Shown: one piece after another, positions 55,361 through 63,880 of the stretch
Layout: every line of letters starts with the position of its first letter
Numbering within the stretch: the stretch's first letter is position 1
Made by a program: the position numbers and the translations under genes
Source of the DNA: Roseiarcus sp963741845
Lineage (GTDB): Bacteria; Pseudomonadota; Alphaproteobacteria; Rhizobiales; Beijerinckiaceae
DNA length: 64,000 nt
Assembly (NCBI GenBank): GCA_963741845.1
Contig: CAVUJV010000016.1
Span: 62,001 to 126,000 of the forward strand
Direction: 5' to 3'
The notes under the pieces: generated by a model
The model's database searches: none
Told to the model about the DNA's origin: nothing
What the model saw: the letters and a program-made list of their open reading frames with translations, nothing else

Positions 55361-56303
55361 ATGAACAATATCGATTCCCTGATCGACGCCGCTACGATCT
55401 TCATCGATGGCGAGGCCGGCACCACCGGTCTCCAGATCCGCGACAAGCTCGCGGGCGTCGCCGGCCTCCGCTTTGCGAGCCTGTCGGCCGAGGCGCGAAA
55501 GGACCCGGAAGCCAAGCGCCAGGTCTATTCCCAGGCCGATGTGGTCATCCTTTGCCTGCCGGACGAGGCGGCGAAGGAGGCGGCGCGGCTTATCGACGCC
55601 ATGGGGGAGTCCGCGCCGCGCGTGATCGACGCGTCGTCGGCGCATCGGGTCGCGCCCGGCTGGACCTACGGCTTTCCGGAACTGGCCAGAGGACAGGACG
55701 AGAAGATCGCCAAGGCGCGCAAGGTCACGAACCCCGGGTGTCACGCGACCGGAGCGGTCGCGCTCCTGCGGCCGCTGGTCGATGCGGGCCTCCTGGCGAG
55801 GGACGAGTATATCGCCATCACTTCGGTCAGCGGTTATTCGGGCGGCGGGAAGGCGATGATCGAGGCCTATGAGTTCGGGCCGCGCGCCGGCGTTCGAGCT
55901 CTATGGGCTCGGGCTCGAGCATAAGCATATGCCTGAGATCGAAGTCTATTCCGGCCTCGCGCGCCGGCCGATCTTCGTGCCATCGGTCGGCAATTTCCGG
56001 CAGGGCATGCTGGTCAGCATTCCGCTGCATCTCGACGCCCTTCCGGGCAAGCCAACCGCTCAGGACCTGCGGGCCGCTTTCGCCGAGCATTATCGCGGGC
56101 GGGAGTATTTCACGGTCGTCGCGGAGGCGAACGAGACGCCCCGCCTCGAGGCCGAGGCGCTCAACGGCACGAACGCCATCGAGATCCACGTGCTGCCCAA
56201 CGAGACCCGCCGTCAGGCCGTGCTCGTCGCCAAGTTCGACAATCTCGGCAAGGGCGCGTCCGGCGCGGCGGTCCAGAACCTGATGCTGATGCTGGGGCGG
56301 TGA
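55361..56303 (+). pseudogene. argC: N-acetyl-gamma-glutamyl-phosphate reductase, one frameshift
   Basis: Third step of arginine synthesis (short, type 2 form, about 313 aa when repaired). First part: IFIDGEAGTTGLQIRDKL, the catalytic Cys in VTNPGCHATGAVALLRPL, and SVSGYSGGGKAMIEAYEFG. Second part, in the next frame: APAFELYGLGLEHKHMPEI to VQNLMLMLGR. The shift is at 55877-55890; adding one CG to the CGCGCG tract gives EFGPRAPAFELYGLG. No second copy is seen in the window. Because argC is normally needed for arginine synthesis, a sequence error is more likely than decay. Confidence 0.9.
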
Positions 56304-56422
56304 GGTCCCTGACGATATCGCCACGGCGACCCTCCGTAACGGCGCGTCTTTGAGAGATTTGCATAAGGCGGAGTTTGCGTGAGGCCCACTTTTCCCTGCC
56401 GGAGATTGTTACTGGGAGGGGA

Positions 56423-57433
56423 ATGAGCACGCGCGGAAATTACAGGCTTGGCAGCCTCTACGGGACAGTCACCGCCTGCCTGCTGGCGACGCAGGAGCCG
56501 TTCTCGTTCCTCGCGGCCAAGCGCGTCAGCACGCTTCAATTCGTCTGCCTGACGCAGATTGCGTTGTTGATCTCGATTCCCCTGCTGATGGCTCGCCGCA
56601 GAAGCCGCAACGATCTCGCCGCGCTGCTTGGGAACCCTTCGAACTACGGAAAACTTGCGCTGCTCCTCGCCATCGGCCTGACGGGACTGCTCCTGTACGA
56701 CCGGGGTCTCAGCGGAACGCATCCCATCATTGTCTCGGCCTTCCTCAACCTCTCGCCCTTCTGGGCGGCGCTCGTCGCCCTCCTGCTGGCTCGCGTTCCG
56801 ATACCGGTCTCGCCGCTCGTATTCTTCGCCTGCCTCGCCGGCGCCTTCGCGGGCGCCATGGCGGTGGCCTGGAGCCAGATCGGCGAGGCCGGTCGTCCGT
56901 CGATGGCCGAACTTGGCGAGAACTTCATGCGGGGGAGCTGGATCTACATCCTCCCCGTGCCCCTCTGCTACGCGCTGGGCGCGACGCTGATCGGCAAATG
57001 GTTCGGCAAGTTTGACGAATCCGCCGCGATCGCCGCGAATTTTCTGGTCGCGAATCTCGTGCTGATTCCAACGACGCTGTTCATCCTCCACCAGCGGTCG
57101 GAGCTTACGCTGGATCACTGGCGCGTGATGGCTCTGATGATCGTTGGCACGATCCTGGCGGGCTCGTTCGCGCGGGTCCTGTATCAGGTCGCCCTCAGCG
57201 TCACGGGCGGCGACAACGGCTTTGTCAGCATGTTCTTCAATCTCGTGCCGGCGCTGACGACGCTGCTGTCCTTCGTCATGTCGCGCTGGATCGCGGCGCT
57301 TCACTTCGCTTTCGACCGGACCTTTTTCGTGGGCCTCGGCTGTATCGTGATTTCCCTGCTCATCTTCTCGCTGAAATCCTGGCAGGACCCGGCGCCTGGC
57401 GCAGCCGGCGGGGAAAAGCGCCGGCAGGCTTAA
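56423..57433 (+). CDS. EamA/DMT-family transporter
   Basis: 336 aa, about ten helices, from the ATG at 56423 with GGGAGGGG upstream (an ATG at 56375 is rejected). Two repeated EamA units: LYDRGLSGTHPIIVSAFLNLSPFWAALVA in the first and VLYQVALSVTGGDNGFVSMFFNLVPALTTLL in the second. Substrate unknown. Its stop overlaps the stop of the convergent TonB-like gene. Confidence 0.85.
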   Translation: MSTRGNYRLGSLYGTVTACLLATQEPFSFLAAKRVSTLQFVCLTQIALLISIPLLMARRRSRNDLAALLGNPSNYGKLALLLAIGLTGLLLYDRGLSGTHPIIVSAFLNLSPFWAALVALLLARVPIPVSPLVFFACLAGAFAGAMAVAWSQIGEAGRPSMAELGENFMRGSWIYILPVPLCYALGATLIGKWFGKFDESAAIAANFLVANLVLIPTTLFILHQRSELTLDHWRVMALMIVGTILAGSFARVLYQVALSVTGGDNGFVSMFFNLVPALTTLLSFVMSRWIAALHFAFDRTFFVGLGCIVISLLIFSLKSWQDPAPGAAGGEKRRQA

Positions 57434-57813
57434 GCGCCGGGCGCTTCCCGACCGAGCGTCACGGTGAAGATGCGCCCCGCGATGGCGGCGCCGAGGGCGG
57501 GCGTCACCTTGAGCGGCAGGCAGGCTTCGATCGCCTGCCGGACCGCGGCGGCGAAGGCGTCGCGCTGGGCCGCGTCGCCCTCGAAATGCGAATAGCTGAC
57601 ACGCGGCTTGCCGAAGATCGAGCCGTCGCGCCGCATGGCGAAGGCGATGGTCATCTGCGAGCCGGGAGGTCCGAGCGAATGATGGCTCATGCAGGCGGAG
57701 AACTGGCGGCTCATGTCCGCGAGCGTGTTGGCGGGCTCTCCATCCTGAGCGAAAGCCAGGGTTGGCAAGGCGGCAAGGGCTGCCCCGCAGGCGCGAAGGA
57801 CGGCGCCCCTCAC
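57430..57813 (-). CDS. Secreted TonB-C-terminal-like protein
   Basis: 127 aa, GTG at 57813. A signal peptide with a likely cut after AFA, then a domain resembling the TonB C-terminal fold (MTIAFAMRRDGSIFGKPRV, AAVRQAIEACLPLKV). It lacks a membrane anchor and proline-rich linker, so it is not a true TonB. Two cysteines (SACMSHH, EACLPL). The start overlaps the GFA gene stop (GTGA), so the two form an operon. Confidence 0.75.
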   Translation of the reverse strand: MRGAVLRACGAALAALPTLAFAQDGEPANTLADMSRQFSACMSHHSLGPPGSQMTIAFAMRRDGSIFGKPRVSYSHFEGDAAQRDAFAAAVRQAIEACLPLKVTPALGAAIAGRIFTVTLGREAPGA

Positions 57814-58277
57814 CCGAGCAGCGCCTTTCGCCGCGCGAGACTCTCCGCGGGCCAGAGTTTGCTCGAGTCGTAATAGGCCTCGAAAGCCGGGACCTCCGGG
57901 GGCAGGGCGATCCAGGGCAGCCTGGAGCGCGTGTAGATGTGCACGTCGGGCGGGAGCGCCGACGGATCGTCAAGGGCCCCGACACGGACAAAGGCAAGCT
58001 GCTCCCGGCCGCCATAGTGGCTCCACAGCGCAATCCGGCATTTCGGACAACGGTGGATGACATGCGGCCGGCCGCTGTCGGTGGGAACCGGAACGGGCTC
58101 CGTAACTCCGGACAGGAGCTCGACCCGGTCCGTCTCGATCAGGGCGTTGAGCACGAAGGCGCTGCCCGTCTGCCGCTGGCAGTCGCGGCAATGGCAGCAA
58201 TGGACGAACATCGGCCGCGAGGACAGCCGGTAACGCACATAGCTGCAGGCGCAGTAGCCTTCGAGCGTGACGTTCAT
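57810..58277 (-). CDS. GFA/CENP-V-family zinc protein, second copy
   Basis: 155 aa from the ATG at 58277 (GGAGG 9 bases upstream). Zinc-ligand motifs: CACSYVRY, HCCHCRDCQRQTGSAFVLN, and HRCPKCRIALWSHYGG. Diverged from the copy at 4564-4971 and slightly longer. Function unknown beyond the fold. Confidence 0.85.
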   Translation of the reverse strand: MNVTLEGYCACSYVRYRLSSRPMFVHCCHCRDCQRQTGSAFVLNALIETDRVELLSGVTEPVPVPTDSGRPHVIHRCPKCRIALWSHYGGREQLAFVRVGALDDPSALPPDVHIYTRSRLPWIALPPEVPAFEAYYDSSKLWPAESLARRKALLG

Positions 58278-58401
58278 TCGGCTCATCCTCCGACCCACGC
58301 GCCCCGCCTCACCCTATCAGGATGGCCTATCGCCCGACAGGTGGACGCATCGGCGCGAGTGAGCGGCGGACGTTTTGGCGCGCTTTCGATGCGATTCCGT
58401 G

Positions 58402-58699
58402 ATCATTCTGGCCTCAAACACGCGAAAAGAAGCGTATTCGATGCGATTTTCAGCGAAAAACGGCCCGAAAAGCCCGCCATTTCCTTCCGCGAATTGAGAC
58501 ATTTCAAGCGGTTGCGCTGACATTTCCTTCCGGCGCCGGCGCAGCCGATGGCCTCGGAATGGCGAAGGGATGGCCAAAACATGGCCGTCGACCTTCGCGG
58601 CAGGGGGCAGCGGCTTTGACGGTTTCGCGCATGGCGGCTTCCGGCTTGATGACGATGAACCATCATAGCCGGTAAGTCGGAAAATCAGAAGAGAATGTT
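58402..58699 (-). repeat. Dispersed intergenic element, copy B
   Basis: Reads on the minus strand from 58699, starting AACATTCTCTTCTGATTTTC 8 bases beyond the dioxygenase stop. Shares with copy A (32454-32720, plus strand) the opening block with CCGGCTATGATG, the TCAAGCCGGAAGCCG block, and a 3' block with CGCCGGAAGGAAATG, TTCGCGGAAGGAAATGGC and CGTTTTTCGC. The middle is about 55 bases longer than in A. A 42-codon ORF (58632-58504) ends APAPEGNVSATA-stop, matching the end AAPEGKSVANL-stop in A. The rest of the 430-base gap (58278-58401) shows nothing. Confidence 0.75.
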
Positions 58700-58707
58700 G
58701 GTCGCCG

Positions 58708-59604
58708 TCAGCGCCCGCCGCGCGTCAAAACGAAATCGTAGGCGAGGGTGCGGAAGGGCGTATCCATGACTTTGCCGTCAGGGGCGACGCCGGCTTCGTT
58801 CGCGGCAAAATCCGCGATCAGCGCCGGGCGGACGCCAAACGCCACATCTTCATCGATGTAATCGCTGCCCCTTACGAAGATATGCGTCACCAGCGGATCG
58901 GCCGTCTCGGTCTGGATCGCGAAATGCAGATGCGCTGGCCGCCACCAGCGCCGCGTCGTCGCGTAGATCAGTTCGCCCAGGGCGGCGTCCATCGGCGCTG
59001 GATAGGCGGTCGGCATTACGCTCCAGAACGCATACCGTCCCTCGGCGTCGCAGCGGATTTGGCCACGGCCCCACATTTGCGAAGGGTCGAAATTGTCCTG
59101 CACGTCATACAAACCGCGATCGTCGGACTGCCATACGTTCAGCACGGCGTCGGCAACCGGTTGCCCTGCGGTATCCAGCACGCGCCCGGAGACATAAAGA
59201 GGCTCGCCGGATGCGCCGTTGGAAATATCGGCCCCGGAGGGAAACACCGGCGCGTCATCGATGAAGAATGGGCCTATCAGGGTCGGAATCGTCGCCCCCG
59301 CCGGCTTCGGCTGCGAGGCGGCCAGCACCTGCATGCTGACTCCGATGGAATCCGAAAGCGCGATGAACTCGTTACGCCCTGATCCCGTGACGCTCGCCGC
59401 CGTCGCAAGAAACGCCATGCCGCGTTCCCATTCCGCCCATGTGAGCTTCGTCTCGCGTACAAACGCGTGCAGATGGCGAATAAGGCTGAGCATAATTTCG
59501 CGCAGCCGGGCATTGTCGGTGCCTTCAAAGCGCGCGAGCACCTCGTCGAGGATCGCCGCTTGTGTGTCGGTATCAGACGTCTTTTGAGGCAAAGGGGCGT
59601 TCAT
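58708..59604 (-). CDS. Intradiol ring-cleavage dioxygenase (catechol/hydroxyquinol 1,2-dioxygenase type)
   Basis: Non-haem Fe(III) enzyme that opens catechol-type rings. 298 aa. N-terminal helical linker domain (LREIMLSLIRHLHAFVRETK) then the beta-sandwich: IGPFFIDDAPVFPSG, VLNVWQSDDRGLYDVQ, and Fe ligands Tyr (GLYDV), Tyr (MPTAYPAP), His and His (RRWWRPAHLHFAI). No other aromatic-degradation gene is near, so it is isolated and may have been acquired. Hydroxyquinol versus catechol specificity cannot be told from sequence alone. Confidence 0.85.
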   Translation of the reverse strand: MNAPLPQKTSDTDTQAAILDEVLARFEGTDNARLREIMLSLIRHLHAFVRETKLTWAEWERGMAFLATAASVTGSGRNEFIALSDSIGVSMQVLAASQPKPAGATIPTLIGPFFIDDAPVFPSGADISNGASGEPLYVSGRVLDTAGQPVADAVLNVWQSDDRGLYDVQDNFDPSQMWGRGQIRCDAEGRYAFWSVMPTAYPAPMDAALGELIYATTRRWWRPAHLHFAIQTETADPLVTHIFVRGSDYIDEDVAFGVRPALIADFAANEAGVAPDGKVMDTPFRTLAYDFVLTRGGR

Positions 59605-59935
59605 AGCTAAAAACCTCCGTCACTTCGGCACAGCGCAGCGCCCCGAGAGCGTTGTCATCCGGGGGCAGGGTAAAGGCGAAGAACCAAACTCGTAACCCAT
59701 GCGGCGCCGCTGTCCACATTGGCCGCAGCATGGCCGCCCTTTTTAGGCCAGGTTCGCCGCAGTGATACGGATGACCTTTCGCGGATCGACGCCGCCGATC
59801 CGCTTGCGTCAAGAAGGTATCATAATACCATATCGTGCAGAGCGCCAGATTTCCGGCCTGTCCAAGGCTCTCCGGCTTGACAATTTACGCGCGCTCCCCC
59901 AAAAGCCGCGCCACTCAGGAACTCACGGAACCATC
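59605..59935. promoter_or_regulatory. 331-base divergent region between the dioxygenase gene and rplM
   Basis: No gene recognised. Contains a perfect 8-bp inverted repeat GCGGATCG-7-CGATCCGC (59781-59803) and, 12 bases on, the palindrome GGTATCATAATACC (59816-59829) in AT-rich surroundings. It must hold the promoters for both genes; the palindrome is a possible operator and the larger hairpin could belong to the ribosomal-protein leader. Confidence 0.45.
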
Positions 59936-60406
59936 ATGTTCGGCAAAACCCATTCGACCAAGACGGCCGAGATCGAGAAGAAGTGGCTTCTCATCGACGC
60001 CAAGGGTCTTGTCGTCGGGCGGCTCGCGACCATCGTCGCCATGCGCCTGCGCGGCAAGCACAAGCCCAGCTTCACGCCCCACATGGACGACGGCGACAAT
60101 GTGATCGTCGTCAATGCGGACAAGGTCGTCCTGACCGGCCGCAAGCGCGACCAGAAGGTCTATCACCATTACACGGGCTATATCGGCGGCATCAAGGAAC
60201 GCTCCGCCAAGTCGATCCTCGAGGGAAAGTATCCCGAGCGCATCGTCGAGAAGGCGGTCGAGCGCATGCTTCCGCGCGGGCCGCTCGGCCGTAAGCAGCT
60301 CGGCAATCTCAGGGTCTACAAGGGCCCCGATCATCCGCACGAGGCCCAGCAGCCGGTCGTGCTCGACATCGCCAAGATGAATCCCAAGAACAGCCGGAGC
60401 GCCTGA
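59936..60406 (+). CDS. rplM: 50S ribosomal protein L13
   Basis: 156 aa. Contains EIEKKWLLIDAKGLVVGRLAT, HMDDGDNVIVVNADKVVLTG, YHHYTGYIGGIKE and MLPRGPLGRKQLGNLRVYKG. ATG at 59936. Followed after 5 bases by rpsI, the usual pairing. Confidence 0.98.
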   Translation: MFGKTHSTKTAEIEKKWLLIDAKGLVVGRLATIVAMRLRGKHKPSFTPHMDDGDNVIVVNADKVVLTGRKRDQKVYHHYTGYIGGIKERSAKSILEGKYPERIVEKAVERMLPRGPLGRKQLGNLRVYKGPDHPHEAQQPVVLDIAKMNPKNSRSA

Positions 60407-60411
60407 TCCCC

Positions 60412-60897
60412 ATGGCTGAGACCCTTTCGTCCCTCTCGGACCTCAAGTCCTCGTCCGTCGCCCCGCCTTCCGCGGCCGACGCGCCCATCCACGTCCAGAA
60501 GCTCGACAAGCTCGGCCGCGCCTATGCGACCGGCAAGCGCAAGAACGCCGTCGCCCGCGTCTGGCTGAAGCCCGGCAAGGGCCAGGCCACCGTCAACGGC
60601 AAGCCGCTCGACCAGTATTTCGCGCGCCCCGTGCTGCGCATGATCCTGAGCCAGCCGCTCGTCATTGCCGACCGCATCACCCAGTACGACATCAGCGTCA
60701 CCGTCATGGGCGGCGGCCTCTCGGGCCAGGCCGGCGCGATTCGCCACGGCATCGCCAAGGCGCTCACCTATTACGAGCCGGATCTTCGCCCCGCGCTCAA
60801 GAAGGAGGGCTTCCTCACCCGCGACTCCCGCGTCGTCGAGCGCAAGAAGTACGGCCACCGCAAGGCGCGCGCGAGCTTCCAGTTCTCGAAGCGCTAA
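60412..60897 (+). CDS. rpsI: 30S ribosomal protein S9
   Basis: 161 aa with an alphaproteobacterial N-terminal extension of about 35 residues. Core: RAYATGKRKNAVARVWLKPG, MGGGLSGQAGAIRHGIAKAL, and the tRNA-contacting C-terminus KARASFQFSKR. Last gene of rplM-rpsI; a UUCG-loop terminator follows. Confidence 0.98.
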   Translation: MAETLSSLSDLKSSSVAPPSAADAPIHVQKLDKLGRAYATGKRKNAVARVWLKPGKGQATVNGKPLDQYFARPVLRMILSQPLVIADRITQYDISVTVMGGGLSGQAGAIRHGIAKALTYYEPDLRPALKKEGFLTRDSRVVERKKYGHRKARASFQFSKR

Positions 60898-60926
60898 GCG
60901 CGTTTCCTTCCTCTTGGTTCATGCGG

Positions 60927-60958
60927 ACAGGGCGGCCTTCGGGCCGCCCTGTTTTGTT
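60927..60958 (+). terminator. rplM-rpsI terminator with UUCG loop
   Basis: Perfect 11-bp stem ACAGGGCGGCC / GGCCGCCCTGT with a TTCG tetraloop, followed by TTTGTTTG. Confidence 0.9.
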
Positions 60959-61070
60959 TGGCGCGCGCGACGATGAGCGCATGTCGCTGTCGCAATTTTG
61001 CCCCGAATATCGTCAAACGAACAGACGGGCTGGGCGAAGCAACGCGAGCCCTAACGGGAGGAAAACAAAA

Positions 61071-62276
61071 ATGAATTTTAGGAAATGGCTCGCGTCGGTC
61101 TCGGCTGCGCTCCTTGTCTCGCTGGCGCCGCTCGGCGCGCATGCGGCGTCCGACAAAGTGGTCATCGGCGACATCGACGACATGTCCGGACCCTACGCCG
61201 ATGTGAACGGCCCGCGGGCGGTCGAGGGAATCAAGATGGCGATCGCGGATTTTGGCGGCTCCGTGCTCGGCAAGCCGATCGACTTCCTGACCGCCGACCA
61301 TCAGAACAAACCCGACCTCGGCGCGAGCAAGTTCCGCGAATGGGCGGACACGGGCGGCTTGACGATGCTGCTCGGCGGCTCGAACACGGGCGTGAGCCTC
61401 GCCATGGCGCCGGTCGCCAAAGAAAAGAAGATTCCGTTTTTCGCAATCGGCGCCGCGGGCGCGTCGCTCACCGGCAAAGACTGCAACGCCTACATGGTCC
61501 ATTACGGCTACGACACGACGGCGCTGGCCAACGGCACGGCCAAGACGATCCTCGATCAGGGCGGCAAGACCTGGTTCTTCCTGACGGCCGACTATGCCTT
61601 CGGCACGCAGTTGCAGCAGGCGGCGACCCATGTCGTGGAGGCTGGCGGCGGGAAGGTCCTGGGCTCGGTGCGGGCGCCGCTCGGGACGTCGGACTTCTCG
61701 TCCTACCTGTTGCAGGCCCAGAGCTCGGGAGCGCAGGTGGTCGGCCTCGCCAATGCGGGCGCCGACTTCTCGAATTCGCTCAAGGCCGCGCATGAGTTCG
61801 GCCTCACGAACACGATGAAGCCCGCCGCGCTTCTCGCCTTCCTGACCGACATTCACGCGGTCGGCCTCGATACCGCGCAGGGCCTCTACCTGACCGCCGC
61901 CTGGTATTGGGACCTCGACGACAAGAGCCGCGCCTTCGGCAAGCGCTTCTTCGACAAGACGGGCGCCATGCCGACCTACAATCAGGCCGCCTATTACTCG
62001 GCGACGCTGACCTATCTCAACGCCGTCAAGGCCGTCGGCACGACCGACCCTGACAAGGTCATGGAGCAACTTCACAAGACGAAGGTCGACGACATGTTCA
62101 CCAGCGACGGCGTCATCCGTCCCGACGGACTGCTGGAGCATTCCATGTATGTGATGCAGGTGAAGAAGCCCTCGGAGTCGAAGGCCCCCTGGGACTATTA
62201 CAAGGTCGTGAAGAAAATGTCGGGCGAGGAAGCCTACGGCCCGGTGAACCCGGCCTGTCCGCTGGTCAAGAAATAA
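61071..62276 (+). CDS. Branched-chain-amino-acid-type ABC transporter substrate-binding protein
   Basis: 401 aa periplasmic type I binding protein (LivK-like). The signal peptide ends around AHA; mature start SDKVVIGDIDDMSGPYADVNG; ligand-site segments LLGGSNTGVSLAMAPVAKEK and FFAIGAAGASLTGKDCNAY. ATG with GGGAGGAAAAC upstream. No permease or ATPase genes follow, so it is an orphan receptor; related proteins bind amino acids, urea, amides or small aromatics. A UUCG-loop terminator follows. Confidence 0.9.
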   Translation: MNFRKWLASVSAALLVSLAPLGAHAASDKVVIGDIDDMSGPYADVNGPRAVEGIKMAIADFGGSVLGKPIDFLTADHQNKPDLGASKFREWADTGGLTMLLGGSNTGVSLAMAPVAKEKKIPFFAIGAAGASLTGKDCNAYMVHYGYDTTALANGTAKTILDQGGKTWFFLTADYAFGTQLQQAATHVVEAGGGKVLGSVRAPLGTSDFSSYLLQAQSSGAQVVGLANAGADFSNSLKAAHEFGLTNTMKPAALLAFLTDIHAVGLDTAQGLYLTAAWYWDLDDKSRAFGKRFFDKTGAMPTYNQAAYYSATLTYLNAVKAVGTTDPDKVMEQLHKTKVDDMFTSDGVIRPDGLLEHSMYVMQVKKPSESKAPWDYYKVVKKMSGEEAYGPVNPACPLVKK

Positions 62277-62301
62277 CGGGACACGCGGCTCAGGCCTGCG
62301 G

Positions 62302-62328
62302 ACGGGGCGGCTTCGGCCGCCCCGTTTG
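62302..62328 (+). terminator. Terminator with UUCG loop after the binding-protein gene
   Basis: Perfect 10-bp stem ACGGGGCGGC / GCCGCCCCGT with a TTCG loop and a short TTG tail. Confidence 0.85.
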
Positions 62329-62387
62329 CGTCAGGGCTTCGCGTTTTCTCTGTGGCGCCGGCGGCGCGCCCCTCGTCGGGGCCGCCC

Positions 62388-62684
62388 TCAGGCCCGCATG
62401 CCGCTGAAGGACGACTGGCCGAAGGCGCCGAGTTGAACGGTGCCGGCGATCGTGTCGCCCGACACCGTGCCGTTGAAGGTCAGCGTCATCGGCATCGGCA
62501 CGACGATGTCGATCGACCAGCTGGCCTCGTCGCCGGTGATCTCCCCGTTGTCGATGTCCTGAGTTCCCTGATCGGCGTGCTGCTTGCCGGTGAGCTTGCC
62601 GCCCGCGGACGTCACTTCGAGCACCGAGGATTGGTCGCCGATCGGCGTCTTGATGGTGAGATTCCACTTCCCGTCGATCGCCAT
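62388..62684 (-). CDS. Small beta-rich protein, unknown function
   Basis: 98 aa from the ATG at 62684 with AGGAGGG upstream. Alternating hydrophobic pattern (AIDGKWNLTIKTPIGDQSSV, GGKLTGKQHADQG, MTLTFNGTVSGDTIAGTVQL) suggests a small beta-barrel or lipocalin-like sheet. No signal peptide. I do not recognise a named family with certainty. Convergent with the binding-protein gene. Confidence 0.75.
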   Translation of the reverse strand: MAIDGKWNLTIKTPIGDQSSVLEVTSAGGKLTGKQHADQGTQDIDNGEITGDEASWSIDIVVPMPMTLTFNGTVSGDTIAGTVQLGAFGQSSFSGMRA

Positions 62685-62807
62685 GCTTTTCCCTCCTGCC
62701 GCGCGTTTCGCTTTCGCCTTACGGTCCCGACGCGGCGCGGGCAAGGCGAAGTTCGGGTCCGCTACCGGGGCCGCGCCTCCCGAGCCTTTTCCCGGGTGCG
62801 CGCCTCG

Positions 62808-63591
62808 TCATTGGGACCCCGGATCGCCCTCGAATACGATCTGGTCGGCCCATTTGCGCGCGGCTTCGCGCTGCGCCTCCGTCCGCACGGTCCAGACCAT
62901 GACCGGCAGGCCGTGCAGCTCCTTCTCGAAGAAGGGGACTTTATGCGGCAGGTGATCGACGTTGAACGACAGGAAATCGGGCAGGCTCCGGTCGCGGTGG
63001 TCGAAGGCTGCCATGCTCCGCTTCTGCTCAGGCGACGAGGAAATCCCAATAGGGATCGTCGTAGGACCCTTCCGCCACGACGCCGACAGGGCAGGGCGCC
63101 CCCGGCGGCCCGAAGTCCGGCCAGCGCAGCCGCAGATAAGCCACGAGATCGGGGTCGAAGCTCTTGAAGGCCAGCGGCCCGCAATACGAGGCGGCGAAGG
63201 GGACGATGCGGTCGGCGAGGCGAAAGTCGCGGTCGAAGCGGCTCTTCAGCTCGCAGACGATGGGCGTCCGGCCGGCGACGAGCGCCAGCAGTTCCGCGAA
63301 GGTCGGCGGCGGCTCGTCCGAGCCCTTGAGCCGGGCCGCCTGGATTTCGGACGCGTCGCGCGCCCGGAAGGGACCCTTCAGATTCGTCAGCCGGTCGAGC
63401 CCGTCGTCGTGAAAGACGAAAAGCTCCTGATCGCGGCTCAGTCGCACGTCGCATTCGATGGCGAAACCGCCCGCGATCGCCGCCTCGGCGGCGGCGAGCG
63501 AATTCTCGACGAGCCCGGCGGCCGAATCATGCAGGCCCCGATGGGCGATCGGCCGGGCGGTCAGCCAGGCCGGAGCGTTGACCGGCCTCAA
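62808..63591 (-). pseudogene. Glycerophosphodiester phosphodiesterase family protein, one frameshift
   Basis: Breaks glycerophosphodiesters to glycerol-3-phosphate and an alcohol. Metal/catalytic motif PIAHRGLHD, then IECDVRLSRDQELFVFHD, and IVCELKSRF. The first frame stops at DPYWDFLVA; the C-terminal part (MAAFDHRDRSLPDFLSFNV, GLPVMVWTVRTEAQ, ADQIVFEG) is in another frame. Adding one CG/GC at about 63031-63036 joins them as FLVAPEQKRSMAAF. The only usable start is a TTG at 63591 overlapping the stop of a RidA remnant. Confidence 0.85.
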
Positions 63592-63698
63592 GGCGCCGTT
63601 CCGCTCGTCCGCACGAAGGGAACATGGTTCGCGACGGGCGCCGCCGGTTTCGGCAGGACGATTCCGAGTTCGGCGAGGCGTTCGGCGATGCGGCTCAT
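63588..63698 (-). pseudogene. N-terminal remnant of a RidA/YjgF-family gene
   Basis: 36-codon ORF reading MSRIAERLAELGIVLPKPAA and continuing PVANHVPFVRTSGT before a stop. This matches the typical beginning of RidA proteins that sit just upstream of glycerophosphodiesterase genes in related bacteria. The remaining ~120 residues are missing; the sequence runs straight into the phosphodiesterase start (TTGA overlap). An internal deletion is the simplest explanation. Protein recognition is from memory of the family. Confidence 0.6.
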
Positions 63699-63880
63699 GG
63701 GGTTTGCTCCCTCCGCCGTCATTCTGGCCTTGCCCCCCTCGCGGCGGCAAGACGAAATCCTCAGCGCTTTAAGCTTTTGGCTTGTAACGGCGGCTTGTTT
63801 TTGCCTTGTCCCGCGCTTAGGTTTGCACTCAAAGTCGGTTGCGCCGCGGGCTTATCTCGCAAACGCATGGGAAAATGGCC

